NCBI GenBank assembly: GCA_024707205.1
Contig: JANQAD010000001.1
Span: 186,001 to 250,000, forward strand
Direction of reading: 5' to 3'
Source of the DNA: Demequina sp.
GTDB lineage: Bacteria; Actinomycetota; Actinomycetes; Actinomycetales; Demequinaceae
Length of the DNA stretch: 64,000 nt
Below are positions 9,125 through 20,099 of the stretch, one piece after another. The position numbers were made by a program, and so were the translations under genes. Position 1 is the first letter of the stretch, and each line of letters opens with the position of its first letter. Below the pieces are notes generated by a model. That model was not told the DNA's origin, did no database searches, and saw only the letters and a list, made by a program, of their open reading frames with translations.

Positions 9125-11950
9125 CTAGTTGGGCTGTGAGACCGAGTCGCTCACGCTCGCTGGCGTGAGTTCGAGCGCCCGGAGAAGCGTCGAGGGCGCC
9201 ATGCGCTCCGAGATCACGTGGTCTGCACGAGAGACGAGGTTCTGGCGGCGTTCAGGGTCGTTCACCAGTTTGCTCACCGCAGAGCGCGCCCGCGCGTTCG
9301 AGTCTGCCCGCTCGTAGGCGCCCGGCAGAAGGATGTCGCCGACGCGGTCGGCGACCACGGGCACCCCGGCCATCGCGGCGTCAACAATCGCGCGTGCGCG
9401 CAAGTGACTGCGCTTGACAGTGGTGTGCACCTCGAAGACAAGCGATCGGTTGAGGATCGTGGCGCGAGCGGCAGGCTTGGACACCCAGGTTGACCAGCTC
9501 ACGGCCGCTCGGGACGCACGCACGCCCGGAACCCATGCGATGGCGCGACCCAAGACACGGCGCCAGCCAGGATGGGCCGGCACCAGGAATACCCCGTGCG
9601 CGTCCGCTATCGCCACGAAGTCGGCGTCTGCGTGTGGCCTCGTGTACGCGCCAGTTGCGAGCCGCGCTGGTGCGTCAACCGAGCTGAGCGCCTCCGCGAC
9701 GTGGGGATCGTGCGCGCCGGACTTCAGGAGCGAGCGCGCGCGGGCTCCGCGCGGCGCGATGCGGAAGTCCACGCCGAAGCGCGCGGTGAGGCGAGCCAGT
9801 CCGCCCGCTACGTCGGCGTAGGGCATCGCCTCAATCGGGGGGCTGGACGCCACCCCGGAATCCACTCCCACAAGCGCCCTCGCGGCCGTGATGGTCGGGA
9901 GCTCGTCGGTCATGAACGCGGCGATGCGGATGTCGTTGACCCACAGCAGATCGGTCTTCACCTCTTCGCCGATGGTGACGAAGCGCACCCGCTCACCATC
10001 GATCACATCCCACACCGACGAGCGCATGTCCTTGAGTACAAAGTTTGGGAACCGCGGCTGGTTGATGACGCCGACGCGCAGCCCGGAGGCCGCGAGCGTC
10101 GCGAGTTCGGCGTCCGCGAGGTCAGCCCTGTCGCCGTTGCAGGAGAGGTCGGCGATCAGGATCACATCGAACTCATCGTGCGGAGCCTCGCCGTGCAGCG
10201 CGGGGTCCATCAGGCGCGGGATCACGAATCGACGCTCACTCACCGGAAGTGCGGCGCCGGGCGTGCCGTCGAAGGCCGCCGATCTGCGGTATCGATCCGC
10301 GGCCTCGTGGTACAGGGCGCGAACGCCGACGACGTGTCGCACATAGCGCACGGCCCGCGGCCCGTCCGTTGTCAGATTGCCCTCGCCCACGTAGGCGAGC
10401 ACGAGCGGCACCCACCGCGCCTGCGGCACAACGAAGTCGCGGCCGCACTCGATGCGGCAGCGCTCGATGAACTCCGAGTCGGCGCCAATGCGCGACTCAT
10501 GCCAGCCGCCGAGCATCCGAGCAAACTCAACCGTGACCATGAGCGACGCGGTGCTGTTAGTGGCCGGCCCGCGCGCCACGATCGAACCCGACGCGCGGAT
10601 GTGATCGACGATCGCGCCGTGGCGTCCCCCATTCGCGCGCATGCCCTCGACGAGAGTGGCGATCTGCCACGGGTGGGCCCAGTCATCGGCGTCGCGCACC
10701 ATGAAGTACTCGCCCGTGGCCTCCTTGAGGGCGCGGTTGCGCGACACGTAGGCTCCGGAGTTCGTCTCGTTCGTGAACAGACGCACGCGCGGATCCTTCT
10801 CGATCCAGCGCTCCACGCGTTCGCGGGTGCCATCGGTGCTGCAGTCGTCGACGACGATCACGTCGAGTGGCCGGTAGGTCTGCTCCAAGAGCGTCTCAAG
10901 CACAAAGTCGATCGAGTCTTCGGAGTTGAAGCACGGCACCGCCACCGTGACCACCGGGCCTTCGGTGATGAAGTCCGCCTCCGTGACCACGCCCATGAGG
11001 TTGTCGATCCGCACGGGCTTGGTCGGATCGCGCAGCACCACTGGCGGGAAGCCGCCACGCCGGTAAATGTCGTTGAGGATGCGCAGCCGCTCCTCACCGG
11101 ACAGCGCCTCCCCGGGCGCCGCAAGCCGCTGCACCTCGACGCGCGGAACGAAGCCTTCGTCAATCTCAAGGCGCTTCACCACCGCCAACGCGCCGGCGTC
11201 GTCTCCTGCTCGCGCAAACATGGAGACCACGCGCGCTCCGGCTCGGTCGCGCAGGTACACGAGCGACTTGTCCAGGTCGTACGCCCTTCGTGCCTGCACG
11301 TCGCCCTCATCGAAGCGACCAAGCTGGTCAAAGATGAACGCGCGGTGGATCAGCGCACGCACGCGACGCCGCTTCGACTCAGCGGTCTCTCGACCATTCG
11401 GCCCCTTGTCGGGCGCCGCGGTGGCCATCGCTTCCAGATGGTCGAGGGCGGGCGTGACGAATCCCCTTCGCGCTGCCTGCTCGAAGTCCTGGGGCGAGGA
11501 GAGGCCTATCCGTGCCTTGCGCTTCTTGGCGCGCGCGTTGGCCGCGCCGGTCTTGGTGGACCGCTTGTAGAGCTTGCGGAGACCCGCGGATTCCCTCGCG
11601 AGCCTGGCCACGAGGAGGCTGACTCCACCGATCAAGATCATGACGGCAGCGGCAACGAGCGGCAACCAACTCCGAGCGACGAGCGTGATTACAGCGCCCC
11701 ATGCGGCGATCAGTGCAGCGGAGCGCACGCCGTTCTCCCACATCGCCTGAGCGAGTTCGCCAGGCCCCCGCGCGCCCTTGGCCGTCGCCCAGACGGCTAC
11801 GAGCACGAAGCAGGCGAACAACGACAGCAGCGCCGCGAGCTGGACGCCAACGGGCTCATCCCCAGCGACGAGGAACCACAGCGCAGTGCCGAATACGGCC
11901 AGCGCGAGGAACACGATCACACCTGCGCGAGCGCGCCTCGTCAACGTCAC
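9125..11950 (-). CDS. Membrane-anchored two-domain glycosyltransferase (GT2 plus GT-B-like C-terminus)
   Basis: About 941 aa. GTG at 11950 has GGAGG six bases upstream; a TTG one codon earlier is the longer alternative. Four hydrophobic helices lie in residues 1-120, followed by a basic segment and a helical linker. From about residue 337 is a family 2 glycosyltransferase: VVTVAVPCFNSED, VDDCSTDGTRERVERW, NSGAYVSRNRAL and the acidic metal-binding motif MVRDADDW. The C-terminal 150 residues (RARAIVDAAMAGVPVVADRVGDILLPGAY) look like the nucleotide-binding half of a GT-B or CgeB-like glycosyltransferase. Such proteins build cell-wall or surface polysaccharide; acceptor and sugar cannot be read from sequence. 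Next to an SLH-type surface protein gene, glycan decoration of the envelope is a reasonable guess. Confidence 0.82.
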   Translation of the reverse strand: MTLTRRARAGVIVFLALAVFGTALWFLVAGDEPVGVQLAALLSLFACFVLVAVWATAKGARGPGELAQAMWENGVRSAALIAAWGAVITLVARSWLPLVAAAVMILIGGVSLLVARLARESAGLRKLYKRSTKTGAANARAKKRKARIGLSSPQDFEQAARRGFVTPALDHLEAMATAAPDKGPNGRETAESKRRRVRALIHRAFIFDQLGRFDEGDVQARRAYDLDKSLVYLRDRAGARVVSMFARAGDDAGALAVVKRLEIDEGFVPRVEVQRLAAPGEALSGEERLRILNDIYRRGGFPPVVLRDPTKPVRIDNLMGVVTEADFITEGPVVTVAVPCFNSEDSIDFVLETLLEQTYRPLDVIVVDDCSTDGTRERVERWIEKDPRVRLFTNETNSGAYVSRNRALKEATGEYFMVRDADDWAHPWQIATLVEGMRANGGRHGAIVDHIRASGSIVARGPATNSTASLMVTVEFARMLGGWHESRIGADSEFIERCRIECGRDFVVPQARWVPLVLAYVGEGNLTTDGPRAVRYVRHVVGVRALYHEAADRYRRSAAFDGTPGAALPVSERRFVIPRLMDPALHGEAPHDEFDVILIADLSCNGDRADLADAELATLAASGLRVGVINQPRFPNFVLKDMRSSVWDVIDGERVRFVTIGEEVKTDLLWVNDIRIAAFMTDELPTITAARALVGVDSGVASSPPIEAMPYADVAGGLARLTARFGVDFRIAPRGARARSLLKSGAHDPHVAEALSSVDAPARLATGAYTRPHADADFVAIADAHGVFLVPAHPGWRRVLGRAIAWVPGVRASRAAVSWSTWVSKPAARATILNRSLVFEVHTTVKRSHLRARAIVDAAMAGVPVVADRVGDILLPGAYERADSNARARSAVSKLVNDPERRQNLVSRADHVISERMAPSTLLRALELTPASVSDSVSQPN

Positions 11951-12130
11951 CAACTACCTCCGGATTCACCCCGCCCGGCGGCAACGCGCTCGAGCAACGA
12001 CTACTCATAGTACGCGAATGCCGCACACAGCCCCGTGTCCACATCCGATCCGCGACGTGGACGGGGCGCTGCGAATACCGGGCCACCGTTCCGGCTCGGC
12101 GCACGGATAACGTGAGAGAGCGTCGGCCGG

Positions 12131-15100
12131 CTATCCGAACCGCCACCACCACTCGTAGAGGCTCGCGGCCCCGTACTTGCGCTTGACGAGCGACTTCGCG
12201 CCGAACGAGGTTGAGCTCGACTTGGAGACGATGTGGTACTTGTTCGCCCAGGTGACTGCCTTGTACGCGCTGTCAGAGGACTTGATGTCCTTGTACGGAT
12301 TCTTGCTGGGCAGCGTCACCTTGGGGCTCCCGGCCACGCGGTAGAGGATCAGCGCCTCGGTCTTCTTATCGAGGCCAGCGCCCGGCTTGAAGGCGGTCGA
12401 CGTCCAGACCTTCGTTGACCTGAGCCACAGCACGGCCTTATAGCCGGCGTCGGTTGTCTTGACGTCGGAGAACGGCGACCGGGAGGGGATTGCCACCGCT
12501 GGCGAGCCGGCCATCTTGTACAGGTACATGGCGAGGTCGCGGCGAGTCATGGTCGACTCTGGCCTAAACGTGTTGGCCGAGGGGCGGTAGATGTTCTGGT
12601 CGCCGAGCCACTCGATAGCCTCGATGTTCACGGTCTTGTGGCTGACGTCTTTGTAGAACCACACGGGCAAATACGGCGCCTGGTTCACAGTCGTCCGATA
12701 GAACAGTGCGTTCGTGAGCGAGGTCGTGTTTCCGTAGTACAGCTTGGCGCCCTTGAAAGCCTTGAGCTGGGCACGCGTGTGGACGTCGCCGTTGGTAAAG
12801 AGGATCGCGTACACCTGGTCAGGGGCCAGCCGAGTGAGGTCGAACCGCCCCCCGCGCGCACCGCAATCGGCGCTCTGGACCCCGCCCTTTGGCGTTATGG
12901 CGAGCGCGCAGATGGTGGAGCTCTTCCAGCTCGAGGGAACGTTGAAGCGACCTGAGATGGCACCGGCGGTGTCGTACTCCGTGTTCCAGTTCAGGCCCGT
13001 CAGATCCCAGCCGGAAGCGGTCGGCATGGACACTATGGCGGGCGAAATGGCGCCTGAGGCCCGATACGGCGTCTCGTAGGTAGTGCCGTTCGCGATCACC
13101 GTCAACTTGTATCGCCCCTGTGGGACGTTGTTGAAGCCAAATGTGGCGGAATAGCTATCGCCTCCGAGCGAGTACCAGTCGACCAGCGAGCCGTCGAGAG
13201 CGCGCAGAAAGACGGTGAACACTCCGCCGTTGAACTCACTGACCTCACCGCTGATCGTGCCTCCGCGTCCAAGGGTGGCGTCAATCGTGGTTGTCGAACC
13301 CGAGTGAAGGTGCACAGCCGTCGCCTTCGCGAAGGAGGAGCTTTCGCCGGTCCACTCATTCGCGGCCCCATCAAAGCCCCGGAAGTGCAGGTACACGACA
13401 CCACCGGGGGCGTCGTCGATCGTGTAAACGCCGTTGGAGTCGACACACGCCGTGGACACGGTGTAGCCAGAGGTGTCGACGACATCTACGCAACCGCCGA
13501 CCGCGGGCTCTCCGGAGTAGTCGACAGTGCCAGTGACCACCGCGGCGGCGCTCAACTCCATGTTGAACGTCGTAGTCGCGCCGGCCGCGACGGAGACTTG
13601 CCGCGTCTGGCCGAATCCCGTTCCTCCACTCCACGCGGATCCAAGGCCTTCAAATCCCGTGAACTGCAGCTCGTAGGAACCCGGCGTCAAGCTATTGAAG
13701 ACGAACGGATCGCCGTCCGCGGGGCAGTTCATGTCGACAAACAGTCCCGCGACGGTGAAGACGCTCACGCATCCTCCGGATGACAACGCTCCTCCGGGTC
13801 CCGAGACGAAGCCCTGGATGGTTCCGGCGGCCGCGAGTACCGCATTGACGGTCGTGTCCTCGTAGTCCATCCGAACCCATTCGCCCTCGCCGCCGGTGAT
13901 CTTGTTGGGATACCACTCGGTGGCTACACCGGGACCCTCGGCGTAGAACTCGATCTTGTAGAGGCCCGACGGCGCTGGCACGGCGTACGTGGAGTCGCCA
14001 GGCAGCGCGCAGTCGGTGGCGGAGAATCCGTCAAAGTTGGTCACGGTTGCGCACACGGTCGACGACGAGAATCCGGCTGGGCGCTTTATGGTGCCAGTGA
14101 ACTTCCCCCCAAGGCGAGGCAGCGCCCTGGCGCACCACTGTGTCGCCGCCGAAGAGGTCTCCCGCACGGATGTTGAGGTCGTGCGCCGCATGGAGCCCAG
14201 TCACGATGATCGACGCGTTGTCCCAATAGTCAATGTCGTCTCCCGAGTGGAGAACAAAGGCCCCGTCCGTCCGATCGCATGCAGAGTCCACTGCCACGGT
14301 ATCGATGACGAGAGCGGCGCATCCGCCCTCGACCACTTCCGGGTCGCTCGCGGTCGGCGTGACGAGCAACGTGCCACCGAACGCTATGGAAACGGTCACC
14401 GCACCACCAGCGGGCACCGCGAACGACGTCGGAGAGTTCTTCGACCCCACACGGTCAGCGTGCGACGGCAGGTTGAGGGAGCATGAGCCGGGCTTATCCG
14501 CCGCTCTGACGCAGAGGTTGTATGAGGCACCGGGCACGACAGGCAACACGAATGGATCCCCAACCACGCCACACGAGCTGGGCCCGTAAGCCCACTGGTT
14601 GGTCGACTCGGCCGCCTGAATACACACCTCAGCGCCAGCCAGGGTTCCCGGAGCCGCGAGGCTCCCGCTGAGTTCTGCGTACGGCTTCAGCACGAAGTTC
14701 GTCGACGTCGTCGCGCCCTCTTGGGAGACCAGCGTGGTCCGGTTCCACGGCCGCTGGTACGAACCGCCGAGGTACGCGTCGGCACTGCCCGCGAAACCGG
14801 TCGCCCGCAGCCACCCGTCGGCTATGGGTACCTGCAACACATAGGCACCGCCGGTCACTGGAGCCGATGCCAAGACCGTGCCGTCCTCGGCAACCAGCTC
14901 AACACTTCCGCCCGACAGTGGCCCGCCGCCTTCTGCGGTGACCGTTCCCGTGAGTACCTGAGTCGTGGGAAGGGTCGCTGTGAGGTCGAGATGCGCGCCG
15001 TCGTTGAGCTTCACCCATGTCGCGGCGGCGATGGTGTTGCCGACCCCGCCGCCATACCACCAATTGGAGAATGTCCCTGATGCGCCACTCACGAGGATGG

Positions 15101-16497
15101 TGTAGTCGCTTTCTCCGAGGCCTTCGAAGACCACGGTGGCGCCCACGCCGCATCGTGTCTCAACTTGACGGTGCTGCGACAGGCCAACGAAGAGGGTGAC
15201 GCAAGGGGATCCCACGGATCCTCCCCTTGCTTGCCAAGGTGGAGCGTGATGGTGCCCGTACCATTCGTGTGAGCCTGGTGGGGCCACGTCTGTTGGCTGC
15301 CAAACGTGAGCCGCGGATACCCCGTCCAGGTCGTGTCCTCCGCGTTCTGTGCGCCAGTGAGCTGGAACTGGAGCGATCCGTCCTCGACGTCGCTCGGGAT
15401 GTCAAAAGTGAAGCCACCCGCGTCGGGGTCGCAATCGATGACGTCGAGCGCTATCGCCGAGTCTGTGGCCCGGAGACACCCTCCCTTGAGCGGCTCGCCG
15501 GTGTCGACGGTTATGGGAACCGTGATGCGGCCACCCCACTTCATTTCGACCGGCGTGTTTGCGCCGGATGACACCTTCACCGCTGCAGGGTTGAGCGTGT
15601 GCGAGTAGTTGAACTCGGCGGCCTCCCCCATGAGCTCGATGGTCCCGGGAACGTCGCGGGTGCAGATCTGGGGTGGCTGCTCCTCGCTGACACACACCAC
15701 GAACGATTCCGGTGGCACGTCCGCGATGGCGAAAGTGTCGCCCCTGTGTCCGCAATATGAGCCCACGTAGCGCCCAATATTGCGATCGTGTAGCGAGACA
15801 CAGACGATCTCGCTGGTCAGCGCGGGCGGCGCGTTGAGCACGCCGCTTACGGACCCGGCCGGTGCCATCGTGACGTCCTGTTGCACGGTCGCGTTCGGTG
15901 CGGCCGTCACTGACACTGCGATCCCCTGACCCCGTGGCGCCCAGCCGAACCCGGGTACCGGCCCAACGTCGATGAAGTACGCCGCGCTGTCTGGGACGTA
16001 GAACTGGTACGCGCCATTGGCCGCGGTCACCGTCGACTGGGCCCCGGGGCTAACCGAGGAGTAGCTCTTGCTGAGCGTGACTGTGGCTCCGGAGATCGCA
16101 GCACCGGATGTTGAAAGGACCAAGCCCTTGATCAGCCCGTATCGCTTGATCGTCGCCGTAGTGCTGTAACTCGTCTTCGACGAGAACGTCGGCTTCGAGC
16201 TCAAAGTCTGGTCAAAGTGGTTGGCGAAGCCCGAAGTGCTGATCGTGTAGGTCGCCTTGGGAAGTCCCGTGAAGGTGAAGGCGCCGCACTGTTTACCGTG
16301 CAGTCCTTTGCCGTCTTCAAACTCGATTTCACGGTGACGCAACCGGTCTTGAGCGCACCCCAGCTGTCCCGGACGTTGACCGTTATCGAAACTGTCGTGG
16401 CGGCGTTCGCAGGCACCGCCAGCCCGAAGAGCATTGCGAGCACAGTCGCGACCGCTGCAACGACTCTCGACACGCGCACCCCGGCCCCCTCAGCCAC
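12131..16497 (-). CDS. Large secreted surface protein with carboxypeptidase-like repeats and C-terminal SLH domains (three frameshifts)
   Basis: Four overlapping minus-strand frames join into one protein of about 1450 aa. The first gives a signal peptide (RVVAAVATVLAMLFGLAV, cleavage near ANA-AT) from GTG 16497, with AGGGGG six bases upstream. The middle frames carry repeats of the beta-sandwich type seen in carboxypeptidase-regulatory-like or CnaB-like modules (TGTVTAEGGGPLSGG, GTISGEVSEFNGG). The last 150 residues hold SLH modules (FRPESTMTRRDLAMYLYKM, then FSDVKTTDAGYKAVLWL and a second similar unit) that bind secondary cell-wall polymer. Frame changes lie near 16281-16290, at the C4 run 15223-15226 and at the C6 run 14106-14111. 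Each is repaired by one base and the repeat pattern continues across it, so I favour sequence errors over decay. Confidence 0.75.
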
Positions 16498-16544
16498 GTC
16501 GAGCCCCCTGTGGCTCGTGCGCCAATGTTACCGGAGATCAAGCC

Positions 16545-17465
16545 TCAGAACATGACTGTGGCGAACATCCCAACACGCTCGAATCCCACCGCATCGTACG
16601 CCGCGATAGCAGGGGCGTTGAAGTCGTTCACGTACAGCGACACGGTGGGCGCGAGAGTTGCCTGGGTCGCCTCGATCACCGCGGCAAGTCCCGCCCTCGC
16701 AAGGCCACGCCCGCGCAGGGACGGGTGCACCCACACTCCCTGAAGCTGGGCCACTCCCCCAGCGAGCGCGCCAACTTCGCTCTTGAACACCACGGCCCGA
16801 CGGCCGTCGACAGTCCCGTACTGAAGGAAGGCCCTGCCTCCCCTCACCAGCTGCCGCAGTCGGTCCTCGTAGGCCACCCTGCCGTGCCGCATGGGGTCGT
16901 AGCCGACCTCGCCGATGAACATGTGCACGCACGCGGGCAGCAGCTCGTCGTAGTCGTCGAGGGTCGCGCGACGCACGGCGTCGAGATCGAGCCCTTCCCC
17001 GTCAACGGCGGCCACGTGCCGCGCGGGTCCCTTGATCGCCATCGAGACCTGTCGCGGGCGCAGTTCGCGCGCCGGACCCCACCACGGCTCGAGGCGACCC
17101 CAGAGATCAAGGGTGAGGTCCGCTCGCCCGACCATCGCCGCCGGCCTGGCGAGACGCGAAACCGCCCCGGCCGCAACGTCGGCCCGCTGCCCGTCTTCGG
17201 TGAGTTCATCGCTGGACGGAAGCACCGCCGTGAAGTTGGCGCCGTTCCACACCACTCCGGTGAGTTCGCGAGCCAAGCCCGCGCGGCGTCGGACCGCCCA
17301 CAGCCCCGCGGAAAGGTGACCCGTCCGCAGGGCCGACTCGAGGTGCATCGCAGGCACCACCGAAGCCACCGGATCCGCCGCGCAGATCGCGAGCGCCGCC
17401 TCGATCTCACGCCGCTGCAGGGGCGCAACCGTGTGCTGCGCGCGCCTGAGCAGCGAGTCGGTCAT
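16545..17465 (-). CDS. GNAT acetyltransferase with DUF4081 N-terminal domain
   Basis: A 306-aa protein. The N-terminal half ([30 protein letters not shown]) matches the actinobacterial DUF4081 domain, and the C-terminal half is a GNAT acetyltransferase with the acetyl-CoA motif [16 protein letters not shown] followed by [19 protein letters not shown]. Substrate unknown. Its ATG overlaps the ispG stop as ATGA, an arrangement I know from other actinobacteria, so it should be translated with ispG. It ends 47 bases from the start of the SLH surface protein, on the same strand. Confidence 0.85.
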   Translation of the reverse strand: MTDSLLRRAQHTVAPLQRREIEAALAICAADPVASVVPAMHLESALRTGHLSAGLWAVRRRAGLARELTGVVWNGANFTAVLPSSDELTEDGQRADVAAGAVSRLARPAAMVGRADLTLDLWGRLEPWWGPARELRPRQVSMAIKGPARHVAAVDGEGLDLDAVRRATLDDYDELLPACVHMFIGEVGYDPMRHGRVAYEDRLRQLVRGGRAFLQYGTVDGRRAVVFKSEVGALAGGVAQLQGVWVHPSLRGRGLARAGLAAVIEATQATLAPTVSLYVNDFNAPAIAAYDAVGFERVGMFATVMF

Positions 17466-18616
17466 CCCGCCTGGACCACCTGCACGCTCGCGCCCTCGAC
17501 CGGCTCCATGGTCTCGGCGATCTTCATGGCCTCCTCGATGAGGACCTCGACGATGTCCTTCTCGGGGACGGTCTTGATGACCTCGCCCTTGACGAAGATC
17601 TGGCCCTTGCCATTGCCGGACGCCACACCGAGGTCGGCCTCGCGCGCCTCGCCCGGTCCGTTGACGACGCAGCCCATCACGGCCACGCGCAGCGGCACCT
17701 CCATGCCCTCAAGCCCGGCGGTGACCTTCTCGGCGAGCTCGTAGACGTCCACCTGAGCGCGGCCGCAACTCGGGCAGGACACGATCTCAAGCTTGCGCGG
17801 GCGCAGGTTGAGGCTCTGCAGAATCTGGATGCCGACCTTGACTTCCTCGACGGGAGGGGCGGAGAGGGACACGCGAATCGTGTCGCCGATGCCCTTACTC
17901 AGCAGCGCGCCGAAGGCGGTCGCGGACTTGATAGTGCCCTGGAAGGCCGGGCCGGCCTCTGTGACGCCGAGGTGCAGCGGCCAGTCGCCGGCCTCGCTCA
18001 GCAGCTCGTAGGCGCGCACCATGACCACGGGGTCGTTGTGCTTGACGGAGATCTTGAAGTCGTGGAAGTCGTGCTCCTCGAACAGGCTCGCCTCCCACAC
18101 CGCGGACTCGACGAGCGCCTCCGGGGTGGCCTTGCCGTACTTCTCGAGCAGGCGGGGGTCCAGCGAGCCGGCGTTCACACCGATGCGGATCGACGTGCTG
18201 TGGTCCTTCGCGGCCTGCGCGATCTCCTTGACCTGGTCGTCGAACTTGCGGATGTTGCCAGGGTTGACGCGTACCGCCGCGCAGCCGGCCTCGATTGCCG
18301 CGAACACGTACTTGGGCTGGAAGTGGATGTCCGCGATCACGGGGATGTTGGACTTGCGCGCGATCGCGGGGAGTGCGTCGGCGTCATCCTGCGTTGGGCA
18401 CGCGACGCGCACGATGTCGCAGCCGGCCGCGGTCAGCTCCGCGATCTGCTGCAGCGTGGAGTTGATGTCCTCTGTCTTGGTGGTGCACATCGACTGCACC
18501 GAGACGGGCGCGTCGCCACCCACGTACACCGACCCCACCTTGATCTTGCGCGTTGGCCTGCGTGGGGCCAGGACCGGTGCGGGCAAAGCGGGCATCCCCA
18601 GAGCGATGGAAGTCAC
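17462..18616 (-). CDS. ispG: 4-hydroxy-3-methylbut-2-en-1-yl diphosphate synthase (flavodoxin)
   Basis: Iron-sulfur enzyme of the MEP isoprenoid pathway converting MEcPP to HMBPP. The 384-aa length is usual. The N-terminal TIM-barrel part has [13 protein letters not shown] and [12 protein letters not shown]; the C-terminal [4Fe-4S] part has the paired cysteines CPSCGR and the signature [19 protein letters not shown]. It lies two genes downstream of dxr, another MEP enzyme, with the site-2 protease gene between. A 200-base gap upstream holds an inverted repeat and a copy of the GCCCGACGCT motif, so ispG may have its own promoter. Confidence 0.97.
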   Translation of the reverse strand: MTSIALGMPALPAPVLAPRRPTRKIKVGSVYVGGDAPVSVQSMCTTKTEDINSTLQQIAELTAAGCDIVRVACPTQDDADALPAIARKSNIPVIADIHFQPKYVFAAIEAGCAAVRVNPGNIRKFDDQVKEIAQAAKDHSTSIRIGVNAGSLDPRLLEKYGKATPEALVESAVWEASLFEEHDFHDFKISVKHNDPVVMVRAYELLSEAGDWPLHLGVTEAGPAFQGTIKSATAFGALLSKGIGDTIRVSLSAPPVEEVKVGIQILQSLNLRPRKLEIVSCPSCGRAQVDVYELAEKVTAGLEGMEVPLRVAVMGCVVNGPGEAREADLGVASGNGKGQIFVKGEVIKTVPEKDIVEVLIEEAMKIAETMEPVEGASVQVVQAG

Positions 18617-18673
18617 GCTTCAAGTATCTCCCAAGCTGGCGGACCTGGGCGCGCATCGCGCCCCGCCCGTTGC

Positions 18674-18733
18674 CTGAAATGGGGTCTCAGGTTCACCAAG
18701 CGGCGAGTTCGTGAACCTCAGCACCCATTTCAG
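18674..18733. repeat. 60-base imperfect inverted repeat between rseP and ispG
   Basis: Two 23-base arms (18674-18696 and 18711-18733) pair at 20 of 23 positions around a 14-base loop. The outer part CTGAAATGGG and the inner part AGGTTCAC pair perfectly. There is no T tract, so a simple intrinsic terminator is unlikely on either strand. It could be a structured 5' leader of ispG, a REP/MITE-like element, or a Rho-type or bidirectional stop structure. The repeated block GGCGCC(A/G)GCTCAG occurs twice just beyond it, near 18790-18820. Confidence 0.7.
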
Positions 18734-18752
18734 CGAAAGAGGGCACGCGGCG

Positions 18753-18762
18753 GCCCGACGCT
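18753..18762 (+). repeat. Intergenic copy of the dispersed 10-mer GCCCGACGCT (all copies listed here)
   Basis: Exact forward copies begin at 5411, 8861, 18753, 20733, 23862, 27540, 38315, 45320, 45715, 47822, 50830, 51713, 54398, 57501 and 63832. Exact reverse copies (AGCGTCGGGC) begin at 21006, 32560, 39538, 47196, 49135, 54780, 58669 and 63600. The copies at 18753, 27540, 38315, 45320, 50830, 54398 and 63832 lie in gaps or touch a stop codon, all forward. One-mismatch copies at 33078 and 40968 are also in gaps and forward. The next base is G in most forward copies. Confidence 0.85.
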
Positions 18763-18817
18763 GCGGCTGGCGCGGTCGGCGCCGCTACGTTTGGCGCCAG
18801 CTCAGTTGGGCGCCGGC

Positions 18818-20095
18818 TCAGCCGACCGTGACGGGAGCGAAGATGTCCGCGAGGATCAGCACGGCACCCATGATGATGAGCACCCCAAACACGCCATATG
18901 CCAGGGGCATCATGCGGGCGACGTCCACCGGGCGCGGCCGCGGGAGTCGGCGGAGACGAGCCCATCCGTTCTTGATCCCCTGCCAGAACGCGGAGGCGAT
19001 GTGTCCACCGTCGAGCGGCACGAGCGGGATCATGTTGAACGCGAAGAGCGCCACGTTGAGCGAGCCGAGCAGCATGAGCATGTCCGCCGCCTTCTCCTTG
19101 ACGCCGTAGCCCTCGACATCGGCGGCGACGATGTCGCCGGAGATGCGGCCCACGCCCACGATGCCCATCACAGAGGCGCCGGAGCGCTCCTCCTGCCCAA
19201 TGGTCGCCATGAACGCGTGGTAGATCTGCACGGGAAGCGTCACGATGACCTTGAGCGTGGTCGTCGTGTAGGTCCACGCGAGCTGCGCACCCGCGAGAGG
19301 CTCTTGCGGCACCACCTCAGACGTAGGGACGATGCCCAGATAGCCAACGGTGGTGGTGCCGGTTCCGCCGTCGTCCGGTCGGTCGTAGGACGCCGGGGTG
19401 ACGGGGATCTGGAGCGACTGGCCGTCGCGCTCCACGGTGAGCACGATCTCGTTGCCGGGGTTCGCGGCCACAACAGACGTGAGGTCGTTCCACTCGGTGA
19501 CGGGCTCGCCGTTGACTCCGGTGATGACGTCGCCCTCCTGGAGCCCCGCCTGCGACGCAGGAGATGTGGCGTCGCCCGCCGCGCACTCAGTCTGTCCCGA
19601 CGCGGGCACGCACGCCGCGACTTCGGAGATCGCGGTGGTCGCGGTGGGCAGGCCCACGCCTACCAGCACGATCGTGAACATGACGATCGCGAGGACGAGG
19701 TTCACCAACGGGCCGCCGAACATGACGATCACCTTGCGCCACCAGGTGAGGTGGTAGAACGCGCGGTAGTCCTCGCCCTCCTGGACCTCATCCACGGAGG
19801 CGGAGCGCGCGTCGGCGATGATCTGGCTCAGCTTGCCGCGCACCTTGACGGGCTTGACCGCGTCCTCCGGGGGAATCATGCCCACGAGCTTCACGTAGCC
19901 GCCGAGCGGGATCGCCTTGAGCCCGTACTCGGTCTCCTTGCCCTTGCGGGACCACAGGGTGGGCCCGAAGCCGACGAAGTACTCGCTCACGCGGACCCCG
20001 AACTTCTTGGCGGGCAGCATGTGCCCCACCTCGTGCAACCCGATCGACACGAGCAGTCCCAGGAAGAAGATCACGACTCCGAGCAGCTGCAGCAT
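18818..20095 (-). CDS. rseP: Site-2 intramembrane metalloprotease (RIP/RseP family, M50)
   Basis: Cleaves membrane-bound anti-sigma factors and similar substrates within the membrane. The 425-aa protein has HEVGH at residues 21-25 inside the first membrane helix (zinc site), the conserved FGGPLVNLVLAIV helix near 127, a PDZ domain (QAGLQEGDVITGVNGEPV) and the third zinc ligand motif NMIPLVPLDGGHI near the C-terminus. It lies 4 bases after dxr. In actinobacteria the gene is often named rip1; substrates are unknown here. Confidence 0.95.
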   Translation of the reverse strand: MLQLLGVVIFFLGLLVSIGLHEVGHMLPAKKFGVRVSEYFVGFGPTLWSRKGKETEYGLKAIPLGGYVKLVGMIPPEDAVKPVKVRGKLSQIIADARSASVDEVQEGEDYRAFYHLTWWRKVIVMFGGPLVNLVLAIVMFTIVLVGVGLPTATTAISEVAACVPASGQTECAAGDATSPASQAGLQEGDVITGVNGEPVTEWNDLTSVVAANPGNEIVLTVERDGQSLQIPVTPASYDRPDDGGTGTTTVGYLGIVPTSEVVPQEPLAGAQLAWTYTTTTLKVIVTLPVQIYHAFMATIGQEERSGASVMGIVGVGRISGDIVAADVEGYGVKEKAADMLMLLGSLNVALFAFNMIPLVPLDGGHIASAFWQGIKNGWARLRRLPRPRPVDVARMMPLAYGVFGVLIIMGAVLILADIFAPVTVG

Positions 20096-20099
20096 TCCC

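Noticed and set aside
9572-12010. An 812-aa plus-strand frame opposite the glycosyltransferase gene
   Set aside because: Arg/His/Gly-rich composition typical of antisense frames in GC-rich DNA; the minus-strand gene has clear GT2 motifs.
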